DNA of 30,642 nt from an uncultured Lachnospiraceae bacterium (lineage in GTDB: Bacteria; Bacillota; Clostridia; Lachnospirales; Lachnospiraceae), in NCBI GenBank assembly GCA_910586355.1, contig CAJUHJ010000026.1:1-30642 (forward strand), in the 5' to 3' direction. Numbering within the stretch: the stretch's first letter is position 1; each line of letters opens with the position of its first letter. Positions 15,239 to 23,196 of this stretch are shown here, piece by piece. Position numbers and translations under genes: made by a program. The notes below the pieces were generated by a model. The model was not told the DNA's origin, searched no databases, and saw only the letters and a program-made list of their open reading frames with translations.

Positions 15239-16257
15239 AACGTTACTCCTTTTTCACCATTTTTTATTTTTCCGACCAAATACGGCGTTTCGTTTGCTGC
15301 CCGGACTGCCTCCATTGCTGCGTCTGCATCCTGCGCCGCTACGACAAACACCATGCCAAGTCCCATATTGTATGTATTATACATCATCTGTTCTTCAATC
15401 TGTCCTTTTTTCGCAAGCAATTCGAAAATCGGCGGCACTTTATAACTATCTTTCTCAATTACGGCATGTTTGCCCTCCGGCAGCATTCTCGGTATATTTT
15501 CATAAAAACCACCGCCTGTGATATGGCTGCATCCTTTAACGCGGATACCAGATTCTTTGAGTTGTTTTAACGCTTTCACATAAATTTTTGTCGGCGCCAA
15601 AAGCGCTTCTCCTAATGTCGTGCCCAACTCTTCATAATAAGTTTCCAAAGCTTTCTTTTCCATTGGAAATACTTTTCGTACAAGAGAAAATCCATTCGAA
15701 TGTACGCCGGAACTTGCCATCCCAATGATAACGTCATTCTCATTTATATCATTTCCGGAAATAATCTCTTTTTCATCTACAATGCCGACCGCAAATCCTG
15801 CCAAATCGTATTCATCTTCCGGCATAAGGCCCGGATGTTCCGCTGTTTCACCGCCGATTAACGCTGCGCCGGACTGTTTACAGCCTTCTGCCACACCGCT
15901 TACGATGGCCACAATTTTTTCGGGATAATTTTTTCCGCAGGCAATATAATCTAAGAAAAACAATGGTTCGGCGCCTGCACATGCAATATCGTTGACACAC
16001 ATTGCCACACAGTCAATTCCTATCGTATCATGCTTGTCCATAAGAAACGCTAATTTTAACTTCGTGCCTACTCCGTCCGTTCCTGATACCAGCGTGGGAT
16101 GTTCCATATTTTGAAATGCTTTCATAGAAAATGCGCCGGAAAACCCGCCAAGCCCGGAAAGGACTTCACTCCTCATTGTATCCTGTACATGCTTCTTCAT
16201 CAACTCGACTGATTTGTAACCTGCTTCAATATCTACGCCTGCGTTTTTGTAATCCAT
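15232..16257 (-). CDS. purM: phosphoribosylformylglycinamidine cyclo-ligase
   Basis: PurM (AIR synthetase) closes the imidazole ring using ATP. The 341-residue protein has the N-terminal MDYKNAGVDIEAGYKSVELM start typical of the family, TLVSGTDGVGTKLKLAF (about 58-70), the MCVNDIACAGAEPLFFLDY block, and GCSHITGGGFYENIPRML near 245. It starts 11 nt after purE and overlaps purN. No oddities. Confidence 0.97.
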   Translation of the reverse strand: MDYKNAGVDIEAGYKSVELMKKHVQDTMRSEVLSGLGGFSGAFSMKAFQNMEHPTLVSGTDGVGTKLKLAFLMDKHDTIGIDCVAMCVNDIACAGAEPLFFLDYIACGKNYPEKIVAIVSGVAEGCKQSGAALIGGETAEHPGLMPEDEYDLAGFAVGIVDEKEIISGNDINENDVIIGMASSGVHSNGFSLVRKVFPMEKKALETYYEELGTTLGEALLAPTKIYVKALKQLKESGIRVKGCSHITGGGFYENIPRMLPEGKHAVIEKDSYKVPPIFELLAKKGQIEEQMMYNTYNMGLGMVFVVAAQDADAAMEAVRAANETPYLVGKIKNGEKGVTLC

Positions 16258-16268
16258 TTTTTTCTCCT

Positions 16269-16778
16269 TTATTTCTCTGAATATTTCTGATAGCCGACTT
16301 CCTGCAGTTTCTCATCTTTTGCCTGAACCTGTTCTTTTAAACGGTTCGAATAGTCTTTTAATCTCTGCAGTAATGTTTCATCACTGGTAGCTAATATTTT
16401 TGCCGCTAAAAGCGCTGCGTTTGCCCCTCCGTTTATTGCAACCGTTGCAACCGGAATCCCTGACGGCATCTGCACAATCGAATACAACGAATCTCTGCCT
16501 CCCAAAGACGTCGTGTGCATTGGAATACCGATGACGGGCATCGGAAAAATTGCAGCGCACATGCCCGGCAAATGCGCCGCCATGCCTGCTCCGGCGATTA
16601 TCACTTTAAATCCTTTTTCTTCCGCTGTTTTCGCATAATCAAAGAACACATCCGGTTCTCTGTGAGCGGAAATGATACGCATCTCAAAATCAATTCCCAA
16701 CTGTTCTAAAACATCTGCTGCTTTTGCCATAATGGGCATATCGGAATCACTGCCCATTACAATTCCTACTTTCGCCAT
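16269..16778 (-). CDS. purE: N5-carboxyaminoimidazole ribonucleotide mutase (class I PurE)
   Basis: PurE converts N5-CAIR to CAIR. The 169-residue protein begins with VGIVMGSDSDMPIMAKA, has RIISAHREPD (catalytic His near residue 40) and AGAGMAAHLPGMCAA, all features of class I PurE. Class I enzymes usually work with PurK, which is not in the window. AAAGGAAG lies upstream of the ATG. It follows the M29 aminopeptidase by 41 nt with no terminator or riboswitch visible between, so the pur genes probably ride on an upstream promoter. Confidence 0.96.
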   Translation of the reverse strand: MAKVGIVMGSDSDMPIMAKAADVLEQLGIDFEMRIISAHREPDVFFDYAKTAEEKGFKVIIAGAGMAAHLPGMCAAIFPMPVIGIPMHTTSLGGRDSLYSIVQMPSGIPVATVAINGGANAALLAAKILATSDETLLQRLKDYSNRLKEQVQAKDEKLQEVGYQKYSEK

Positions 16779-16819
16779 GACTATACTTCCTTTCCCTATT
16801 CATTCGCCCCTATTGTAAC

Positions 16820-18868
16820 CTATTTTAGAGGTTCATTCAATGCCTCTGTTTTGTCAACTGCAAATTTCCCATCGCGGATAATATCTATATGCTTTCCTTC
16901 TGCAGTTACAACTGTAATTGACCCCAGTTCCTCATAAGGAATCGTAATATCCGTATGACAATTAAAATATGCTTTTGACAGATCTTCTTTTCGCAGCAGC
17001 GAAACAGAATTATCTCTCGCCACAATCTCTTTTCCATCCGGATTATAGACTTTCGTATCTTCAGCATGAGAATAACACGTATCGCCTACTGCAAAATGCG
17101 GGCCCATTTTTTCAGCAATTAAAATCGGCAGTTTATCCGCAATATTATATTCTTTTGCCATACGATATGCCGTTGTATTCGTGCCGATAGCAAACTCCCC
17201 CATCGGAAGCGTCTTATGCTGCTGCATTAAATTATCATATAAAAATTTATGGTTTTCTTCTTTGGATTTAAAATTCGTACACGTATACTGCGTCACAAAA
17301 CCATCTGTAAAATCAAGTTCTAAATTCAAATACTCAAACTCGTTCAAGTATACCTTCGTTACATGCAGTTTTCCATTTGTTCCTTCTAATACTGGCGTCG
17401 TAAACACTTCGCCCACCGGGATATTGACGTCCGCCACACAATTTTCAAATGCAGTTTCTTTGTTCGGATTCGACAGCGGATAAATATTTACCCATAAATC
17501 TGTCTGATTGTCTCCTTTACCGGTAATATGGACTTTCTTAGCCAAATCCAGCACATCAATTATTTTTTGCTGCATAAACCTGTACTGCATATAATCTAAC
17601 GTATTGATTTTTACTGTTTCCCGGAATACAGCTTCAAAATTCTTCCCAATCGCCGGTATCGGATACGCGATAATCGTAAAACTCCGCTCGTCACCGGGAA
17701 TATATTCATTCGTCATTTGCCCTAAGCAATTCGTCAGATATACTTTTAGTTCGTTTTGTTTTTCACTGTACCGATACGCCTCCGGTTTCATCAACGGCCG
17801 GAAAGGTTCTTCCCCAAAAGTCTCAATTACCGCCGGCCCCGCATAATGTCCGGCCTGTTTTTTATAAGTTTCAAACGCAGCGCGCATTGTCTCTATCTGG
17901 CGCATGGTATAAGCCTTATCCATATAACATGCACTGTCAGATTTATGGTCAAATTCAAACTGTTTATTGATAGATTTTGTATAGCATCCGCGCGACCTGC
18001 CGCTGCCCATAAAAAAGGACGAAATCGGCAGTCTGTAAACCGTCGCCATCAGTCCCATTTCTTTTAAATTTGAAATAACTGCGCGCACAATTCTCTCAAA
18101 ACCAATCGGATATTCCACACATACTGTTTCTTTTTTCCCCAAATCTTTCCCCAGATTTTCATAACCAATCCGAAATCCCTCAGTCAAAGTATCCGCCATT
18201 GACTGAATTTCCGTTTCAGGCAGCGTATTTAAAAAATCCGCCATTTTAATTTCACAATCGCTGATATATTCTCCATAACGGTACAGATACCGTATATCTT
18301 TTAAATCCGATTCCTGAATGATACTTACAAAATAATTGTCCTTCCACTCTACAAGTCCCCGCACCTTATCCTGCGCAAAAACTTCATTATAATCATAAAA
18401 AAACCAATATAAAATATGTTTAATTTCTTCTTGCCCTGGCGTTTTTTCTGCTGCAAAAACACAATAAATCTCCATAAACAATTCACAGAAAAGAACCATA
18501 CATTCTTTCCTGCCTTCAAACGCATATGCCGTCAAAGCATGTAGTTCTGTATACAAAAAGCAAAGGAGCTTTCCAAACTCCTCTCCTAAAGTGCGAACTG
18601 CCGTCTGCGGATTCAAATAGCTGCTCTCATAATTTTCCGGCAGCAAATCTGCATAAAGCTGATGATTCATTTTGACGCACTCTTCCAATGTACGGTTATC
18701 GAATGTTCCCATTTCTTTCTGCCGCAATACACAATCTGCCAGGCAAATAAATTCTGCCGCCTGTTTAAAGTAATCCTGATATTTTTCTAAAACTTCTGTA
18801 TTCGATCGAAGTTCAAAAATCCGCTCTATAACTAACTCATACCGTTCATCTATTTCTCTGTATTCCAT
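16820..18868 (-). CDS. M29-family aminopeptidase with a long N-terminal extension
   Basis: The C-terminal half has every metal ligand position of family M29 (AmpS/AmpT): NIPVGEVFTTP (Glu about 487), LPMGEFAIGTN, GPHFAVGDTCYSH (His about 591, Tyr close behind) and CHTDITIPYEE (His about 638, Asp about 640). It should remove N-terminal residues from peptides with a two-metal centre in the cytoplasm. At 682 residues it is about 270 longer than a standard M29 enzyme; the extra N-terminal part (about 1-260) is helical, charged and unknown to me. The ATG at 18868 follows AAAGGA at 9 nt; a TTG three codons earlier sits directly on the ribosome site. It lies between a small membrane protein and purE. 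Confidence 0.85.
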   Translation of the reverse strand: MEYREIDERYELVIERIFELRSNTEVLEKYQDYFKQAAEFICLADCVLRQKEMGTFDNRTLEECVKMNHQLYADLLPENYESSYLNPQTAVRTLGEEFGKLLCFLYTELHALTAYAFEGRKECMVLFCELFMEIYCVFAAEKTPGQEEIKHILYWFFYDYNEVFAQDKVRGLVEWKDNYFVSIIQESDLKDIRYLYRYGEYISDCEIKMADFLNTLPETEIQSMADTLTEGFRIGYENLGKDLGKKETVCVEYPIGFERIVRAVISNLKEMGLMATVYRLPISSFFMGSGRSRGCYTKSINKQFEFDHKSDSACYMDKAYTMRQIETMRAAFETYKKQAGHYAGPAVIETFGEEPFRPLMKPEAYRYSEKQNELKVYLTNCLGQMTNEYIPGDERSFTIIAYPIPAIGKNFEAVFRETVKINTLDYMQYRFMQQKIIDVLDLAKKVHITGKGDNQTDLWVNIYPLSNPNKETAFENCVADVNIPVGEVFTTPVLEGTNGKLHVTKVYLNEFEYLNLELDFTDGFVTQYTCTNFKSKEENHKFLYDNLMQQHKTLPMGEFAIGTNTTAYRMAKEYNIADKLPILIAEKMGPHFAVGDTCYSHAEDTKVYNPDGKEIVARDNSVSLLRKEDLSKAYFNCHTDITIPYEELGSITVVTAEGKHIDIIRDGKFAVDKTEALNEPLK

Positions 18869-18891
18869 CTGGTACAATCCTTTCTGCCGTT

Positions 18892-19209
18892 TTATAAAAG
18901 AAATCCAACTGCGTAAAGTGCGATCCAGGCTCCAGAAGCCAGCACAGAAAGCACCATAGATACGATTGGAATCCTACGGAACGTATCTTCTTCCCTCAGG
19001 CTTTTCACAGCCTGAACAAACGCTGCCAAAGCCACCGCCAAAGCAAGAATACCCATACTTCCCAGATATACGCTTCCATTTCCCTTCTGATAAAAAGAAG
19101 CGCCTACCAGATAAAACAAGGCAAAGATGGATGCGGCAGCCAAAATACATGCCAGCATCCCCTTTTTTGAATGTTTTTTCTTCGAAAATTTATTATGATT
19201 TCTTTTCAT
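18892..19209 (-). CDS. small membrane protein, DUF6142-like
   Basis: This 105-residue protein has a basic N-terminus (MKRNHNKFSKKKHSKKG) and three hydrophobic segments (about 18-38, 50-66, 83-103). This layout resembles small Lachnospiraceae proteins that I recall as DUF6142; the match is from memory. The ATG at 19207-19209 has GGAGGG 4 nt upstream; longer in-frame starts would overlap the VanZ-like gene heavily. It overlaps that gene by 17 nt and precedes the aminopeptidase by 23 nt. Function unknown. Confidence 0.7.
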   Translation of the reverse strand: MKRNHNKFSKKKHSKKGMLACILAAASIFALFYLVGASFYQKGNGSVYLGSMGILALAVALAAFVQAVKSLREEDTFRRIPIVSMVLSVLASGAWIALYAVGFLL

Positions 19210-19693
19210 GCTTCCCTCCATGCCCGCTCTTTCCTTTGTACCGCCTTTGTATCCTGTCTGAAACAACATAACAGAAAAATCCCAGAACTCCGCCTAAAGT
19301 ATTCAACAAAATATCATCTACGTCAAAACTTCCAACTTTCCAGATAAGCTGAATCGTTTCTACACTAAGACTAAATTCAAAGCAAAAAAGCATGGTCAGC
19401 AAAAATTTCCTGCACTTTGCATACAGGCGGGGAAGAAATATTCCAAACGGAATAAAAGCCGCTACATTTCCAACCAGATTCAGCACGACAGACCAAAGTC
19501 CTAACGTTTCCCGGTAAATCCAGAACCGTTTGATTTCTTTTAACGGCATCAGATTATAATGATATTCCCGCTCCGTAAACGTCCTTCCCATATTTTCTGC
19601 AAAAAACAAAAAATAGCACAATACTGCAAGATATACTGCGAATAAGAGAATTTCTAATCCCCGAAACGATTCTTTTTTCTTTCTCTCCTTCAA
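19193..19693 (-). CDS. VanZ-like family membrane protein
   Basis: The 166-residue protein has four hydrophobic segments and the VanZ family landmarks: NLVGNVAAFIPFGIFLP (about 71-87), FEFSLSVETIQLIWKVGSFD and DVDDILLNTLGGVLGF (about 122-137). VanZ gives low-level teicoplanin resistance in enterococci, but most relatives have no known role and this one should not be read as a resistance gene. The start is a TTG at 19693 with AGGAG 6 nt upstream. It sits 21 nt after pyrE. Confidence 0.88.
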   Translation of the reverse strand: MKERKKKESFRGLEILLFAVYLAVLCYFLFFAENMGRTFTEREYHYNLMPLKEIKRFWIYRETLGLWSVVLNLVGNVAAFIPFGIFLPRLYAKCRKFLLTMLFCFEFSLSVETIQLIWKVGSFDVDDILLNTLGGVLGFFCYVVSDRIQRRYKGKSGHGGKHEKKS

Positions 19694-19714
19694 AATTCTC
19701 TCCTTTAAACATCC

Positions 19715-20395
19715 CTATGATTTCACTCCATACGTTTTATAGTATTCATCAATCGCAGCTTTTAATGTATCGTCAATTAAAACTCTTCCCTGGCAGTTAC
19801 GTCCATAAAGGTGTTCCACTACCTCTTCCATCGTTACAATCGCCTTTGCCATAAAACCGTATTTTTCCCGAATTTCATCTAATGCGCTGATTTTTCCGCC
19901 AAGCCCGACTTCCATGCGGTTTAAAGATACCATAAGCCCAATAATCTCTACATTGGCGCAGGATTTTAAAATTGGAACCGTCTCCTCCATGGATTTACCA
20001 GACGTCGTCACATCCTCAATCATTACAACCCTATCGCCGTCTTTTAATTTGCTTCCAAGCAAAATTCCGGTATCGCCATGGTCTTTGATTTCTTTGCGGT
20101 TCGAACAATAGCGGATTTCCTTTCCGTATAATTTAGAAAATGCAATACATGCCGCCACGGAAAGCGGAATCCCCTTATATGCCGGCCCAAATAAAACATC
20201 AAAATCGGCTCCGTAATTCTCGTATATCGCGTTTGCATAATATTCTCCTAAACGCATCAGCTGCGTCCCAGTCACATATGCTCCCGCATTCATAAAAAAC
20301 GGAGATTTTCTGCCGCTTTTCAATGTAAATTCTCCAAATTTTAATACATCGCTTTCTACCATAAATTCAATAAACTCTTTTTTATATTGTTCCAT
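19715..20395 (-). CDS. pyrE: orotate phosphoribosyltransferase
   Basis: PyrE joins orotate and PRPP to give OMP in pyrimidine synthesis. The 226-residue protein has FTLKSGRKSPFFMNAG (about 23-38), FGPAYKGIPL, and the PRPP-binding loop VVMIEDVTTSGKS (about 122-134). TAGGAGAATAAAAA precedes the ATG. It is the first gene of the long minus-strand array. A GC-rich hairpin lies in its leader at 20424-20443. No other pyr genes are in the window. Confidence 0.96.
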   Translation of the reverse strand: MEQYKKEFIEFMVESDVLKFGEFTLKSGRKSPFFMNAGAYVTGTQLMRLGEYYANAIYENYGADFDVLFGPAYKGIPLSVAACIAFSKLYGKEIRYCSNRKEIKDHGDTGILLGSKLKDGDRVVMIEDVTTSGKSMEETVPILKSCANVEIIGLMVSLNRMEVGLGGKISALDEIREKYGFMAKAIVTMEEVVEHLYGRNCQGRVLIDDTLKAAIDEYYKTYGVKS

Positions 20396-20423
20396 TTTTT
20401 ATTCTCCTATCATCCATCTTTTC

Positions 20424-20443
20424 TGCCGGCTGTCATGCCGGCA
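20424..20443. promoter_or_regulatory. hairpin in the pyrE leader
   Basis: TGCCGGC (20424-20430) and GCCGGCA (20437-20443) form a perfect 7-bp stem with a 6-nt loop, about 29 nt before the pyrE ATG and close to its ribosome site. No T run follows on the minus strand and no PyrR-type loop is visible, so its role, if any, is unclear. Confidence 0.4.
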
Positions 20444-20591
20444 ATATGCAGCAGCACACTTTGGAGTATATCACCAAATCCCATCGCTTTCAATACACAA
20501 TGTTCTGCGGCAAAATTATTTCCGTGTATACTACATATGAATTTGGAAATACTTTTTATAGAAAAACATAGAAACGAGGTTTTAAGCCGAT

Positions 20592-20792
20592 ATGAAAATC
20601 ACACTAAATCAAATTTTAGATGAACGGAAAATATCACAAAATCAACTGGCAAAAGATACCGGCATATCTACGACGACACTTCGGAACCTAAACCACAACA
20701 GAACTACCCGAATCAGTTTTGACGTGCTGGAGAAAATCTGCAGTTATTTAAACTGTGGCGTGGAAGATATTCTTCATTTAGAGCATGTTTAA
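20592..20792 (+). CDS. small XRE-family HTH regulator
   Basis: The 66-residue protein is essentially one Cro/C1-type helix-turn-helix domain: LNQILDERKISQNQLAKDTG, then ISTTTLRNLNHNRTTRISFD and a tail VLEKICSYLNCGVEDILHL. It should bind DNA as a dimer. GAGG lies about 13 nt before the ATG, a weak site. It is divergent from pyrE with a 196-nt shared upstream region, so it may act on pyrE or itself, but no operator is evident. It resembles the dead regulator at 221-437 in layout, not closely in sequence. Confidence 0.85.
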   Translation: MKITLNQILDERKISQNQLAKDTGISTTTLRNLNHNRTTRISFDVLEKICSYLNCGVEDILHLEHV

Positions 20793-20814
20793 AAATTGCT
20801 TTCTTTCAAATGTT

Positions 20815-20850
20815 TTGCGCCGCAGTAAGAACATACAAACTGCGGCGCAA
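20815..20850. terminator. 12-bp GC-rich hairpin between convergent genes
   Basis: TTGCGCCGCAGT (20815-20826) and ACTGCGGCGCAA (20839-20850) pair perfectly over a 12-nt loop. It lies between the XRE gene and the thioesterase gene, whose 3' ends face each other. A T run follows on the plus strand only after 12 nt (TTTTTT at about 20872), so it is likely but not certain as a terminator of both. Confidence 0.6.
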
Positions 20851-20854
20851 TCAT

Positions 20855-21250
20855 TCAGACAGTTTTTTGTATTTTACTGTCCGCTTTTTTCTGAAATTTT
20901 TCTGACTGGATGATAAAACGCTCATGCGTCCCTTCCCCAATCTTTCCTGCTTCATCTTCAACTTCCACTTTAAATACAAGTCGTCTGCCGTCTACCTCAG
21001 TTATTTTTGTATGGCAGAGAACTTTCATTCCTACCGGAGTCGCCGATAAGTGTTTGATATTTAAACTTGTACCAACGGTTGCACAGCCTTCGTCTAATTC
21101 CTTCGCTACGCTTTTCCATGCAGTTTCTTCTATCAGCTCTATCATTGCCGGAGTTGCAAATACTTGAAGCGTCCCACTTTTTCTATTTTCTGCCGTTTCT
21201 TCTTTTGCAACCATCCGCTCCATAAAACCTTCTATTCCAATCTTAAGCAT
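20855..21250 (-). CDS. hotdog-fold thioesterase, FlK-like
   Basis: The 131-residue protein has the residues of fluoroacetyl-CoA thioesterase FlK at identical spacing: Thr33 in FATPAMIEL, Glu41 in IEETAW and His67 in NIKHLSATPVG (FlK Thr42, Glu50, His76). The C-terminal half (VFKVEVEDEAGKIGEGTHER) completes the hotdog domain. It probably hydrolyses a small acyl-CoA; fluoroacetyl-CoA as the substrate is not implied. The ATG at 21250 has AGGAG 9 nt upstream; a GTG one codon earlier has 6 nt spacing and is equally possible. It is the last gene after luxS, 12 nt away. Confidence 0.85.
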   Translation of the reverse strand: MLKIGIEGFMERMVAKEETAENRKSGTLQVFATPAMIELIEETAWKSVAKELDEGCATVGTSLNIKHLSATPVGMKVLCHTKITEVDGRRLVFKVEVEDEAGKIGEGTHERFIIQSEKFQKKADSKIQKTV

Positions 21251-21262
21251 CACAAAATTCTC

Positions 21263-21742
21263 CTATTCCGAATAATTTAAACGTTCCTCTGTGATATGAC
21301 ACAATACTTCTTCATAAAACTTCTTTGCCAGATAGTTTGCCATTGGAAGATTCATGTCGAGATAATTGCCGCAGTCTCTTGCACATGCTCCCGGCACTTC
21401 ATCCTGAAAATCCCTCATAAACCCATACATCTCTTTTAATAATTCTATGATGTCTTTCGATTCATAATCACCCGCTAAAATCAAATAAAATCCCGTCCGG
21501 CATCCCATAGGGCCAAAATATACGGTTTTTTCTGCATAATCTTTATGATTTCTAAGAAACGTCGCCCCAAGATGCTCAATTGTATGTACCTCTGCCGTAT
21601 TCATCACCGGTTCATAATTCGGCCTTGTCATACGGATGTCAAACGTCGTTACCACTTCTGTACCAATATGGTCTTTTCGGGAAACATAAACTCCCGGCAA
21701 TAATGTTAAATGATTGACTGTAAAACTTGCTATTTTTTTCAT
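21263..21742 (-). CDS. luxS: S-ribosylhomocysteine lyase
   Basis: LuxS splits S-ribosylhomocysteine into homocysteine and DPD, the precursor of autoinducer-2. The 159-residue protein has the metal motif HTIEH (His53, Glu56, His57), the catalytic Cys81 in GPMGCRTGFYL, and the third metal ligand Cys124 in ARDCGNY. Its ATG overlaps the stop of mtnN by 4 nt, so the two successive steps of the pathway are translationally coupled. Confidence 0.98.
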   Translation of the reverse strand: MKKIASFTVNHLTLLPGVYVSRKDHIGTEVVTTFDIRMTRPNYEPVMNTAEVHTIEHLGATFLRNHKDYAEKTVYFGPMGCRTGFYLILAGDYESKDIIELLKEMYGFMRDFQDEVPGACARDCGNYLDMNLPMANYLAKKFYEEVLCHITEERLNYSE

Positions 21743-22434
21743 GCTAACCTCCTTGCCATTTCTGCTATTAAACGAACAGAATGTTCAATTGCTTTTGTTT
21801 CAAACGTAGGATAATCCATTTTTGCGCTGTCGTCCGCTTTATCTGAAATTGCCCGCACAATCAAAAACGGAATCTTATTCAGCCATGCGGTATGCGCAAT
21901 TGCCGCGCCTTCCATTTCTGTACAACAGCCGTCGAACGTCTCAACAAGCCATACTTTTTTCTCCCTGTTTGAAATAAACTGGTCGCCGCTGACCACTTTC
22001 CCCTCATATACGCTGATATCAGGGTTCACAGCCTCGCAGCTTCCTTTTGCAATTAGGCGCAGTTTTTCATCCGCCTTAAAACAATACTCTTCCATATCAG
22101 GAATTACGCCGGGCGCATAGCCAAGCGGTGCAACGTCCATATCATGTTCTACTGCCTCAGTCGCCAGTACGACGTCCCCAATATCAATTTTTGCCTGCAA
22201 TGAGCCCGCAATTCCAGTATTAATTACACATCGGACCGGAAAATGATCAATTAATGCCTGTGTACAGCAGGCAGCGTTGACTTTACCAACTCCAGCGCGG
22301 ACAACTACCACCGCGGCGCCACCCAGCTTCCCTTCATAAAACTCCATAGAAGCTGCATTTGTAATCTTCACATCCGTCATCATTTCTTTTAATTTTGCCA
22401 CTTCTGTATCCATGGCTCCGATAATTCCTAACAT
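21739..22434 (-). CDS. mtnN: 5'-methylthioadenosine/S-adenosylhomocysteine nucleosidase
   Basis: MtnN (Pfs) removes adenine from SAH, MTA and 5'-deoxyadenosine; its SAH product feeds LuxS. The 231-residue protein starts MLGIIGAMDTEVAKL (catalytic Glu in TEV), has NTGIAGSL (about 69-76), VVSGDQFI, EMEGAAIAHTA (about 171-181, ribose-binding Glu) and RAISDKAD with the catalytic Asp. It follows the lipoprotein gene by 21 nt and overlaps luxS. Confidence 0.97.
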   Translation of the reverse strand: MLGIIGAMDTEVAKLKEMMTDVKITNAASMEFYEGKLGGAAVVVVRAGVGKVNAACCTQALIDHFPVRCVINTGIAGSLQAKIDIGDVVLATEAVEHDMDVAPLGYAPGVIPDMEEYCFKADEKLRLIAKGSCEAVNPDISVYEGKVVSGDQFISNREKKVWLVETFDGCCTEMEGAAIAHTAWLNKIPFLIVRAISDKADDSAKMDYPTFETKAIEHSVRLIAEMARRLA

Positions 22435-22455
22435 AATTCTTCCTTTCTTTCGTTT

Positions 22456-23097
22456 TTAATCATTCTCATATTTTTGCTGTAATGTTAAAACTGGTTCTTT
22501 TTGCATATTTTTAAGAATCAGCGTATCTTCTGATTTTTCATATAAATATTTTGTGCTGCCAGCATAGTCAATGAGCGTCACCTGCTCTTCATCAGCAAAA
22601 TACCGCTCTGTCACCTGCATGGTTATGCTTCCGTCTTTGTGAAAAAGATACTGATAACTGTCTCCATCCTCCCCAATTTGATAAGTTCCTTCAAAATAAG
22701 AATCAGACGAAAACCCCTGCTCTCCGTTTAGCCAAAATAAAACCATTGGTTCTGAATCCAGGTCAAATTCCTCAGTTGTAAATGTCAGCAGCACCGAATT
22801 CTCTTCCTGCGTTATCAAATACTCAGAAAAATTATAATCTTCCGGCAATTCCCGCTTAATATCGTCCATGCAGATTCTAATAATCGGTTTCCCTTCTTCA
22901 TTTTCTGCAAATTCATAAATCCCAGTCTGCCAGATAAACAAATTTCCTTCTTTTGTAAAATGAAATTCCATATTTTCTATGTGATTTGGACAGTATACGC
23001 CATCAAAAACAACTTTAGATGCCAGAATTTTCTTTCCACTGCAGCCCGATAGAAACAACATCATAGACAATACGACCATACCTGCAACTCTGACCAT
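22456..23097 (-). CDS. putative lipoprotein, unknown function
   Basis: From the ATG at 23097 the protein has 213 residues with a short lipoprotein signal: VRVAGMVVLSMMLFLSGC, lipobox LSGC, modified Cys about residue 19. The mature part is acidic and rich in beta-forming segments with two similar halves (FDGVYCPNHIENMEFHF and FEGTYQIGEDGDSYQYLF), suggesting a duplicated beta-sandwich or lipocalin-like fold. I do not recognise a family. I prefer this start because GAGGTGG lies 3-4 nt upstream; two earlier ATGs (23109, 23118) lack a site. It opens the mtnN-luxS-thioesterase operon, behind the promoter at 23146-23174. Confidence 0.75.
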   Translation of the reverse strand: MVRVAGMVVLSMMLFLSGCSGKKILASKVVFDGVYCPNHIENMEFHFTKEGNLFIWQTGIYEFAENEEGKPIIRICMDDIKRELPEDYNFSEYLITQEENSVLLTFTTEEFDLDSEPMVLFWLNGEQGFSSDSYFEGTYQIGEDGDSYQYLFHKDGSITMQVTERYFADEEQVTLIDYAGSTKYLYEKSEDTLILKNMQKEPVLTLQQKYEND

Positions 23098-23145
23098 AAT
23101 CCACCTCATATAGTTCATTTTTGAAAACCAGAAAACCTTTTAATC

Positions 23146-23174
23146 ATCATAACACAATGTCTTCATTCTGTAAA
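23146..23174 (-). promoter_or_regulatory. promoter of the lipoprotein-mtnN-luxS operon
   Basis: On the minus strand TTTACA (23169-23174) and TATGAT (23146-23151) lie exactly 17 nt apart, with transcription starting near 23139. It separates this operon from bsh. Confidence 0.75.
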
Positions 23175-23196
23175 AGAATTTTCCGTTTAAAACAAG

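Noticed and set aside
16779..16819. Purine riboswitch or PUR box before purE
   Set aside because: The 41-nt gap is too short for a riboswitch aptamer and holds no recognisable box.
19193..19693. Vancomycin/teicoplanin resistance gene
   Set aside because: Only the VanZ-like domain is present; there are no vanHAX genes, and most VanZ-like proteins are unrelated to resistance.
20396..20591. PyrR attenuator before pyrE
   Set aside because: Only one short hairpin is present, with no T run, no anti-terminator pairing and no PyrR-type loop.
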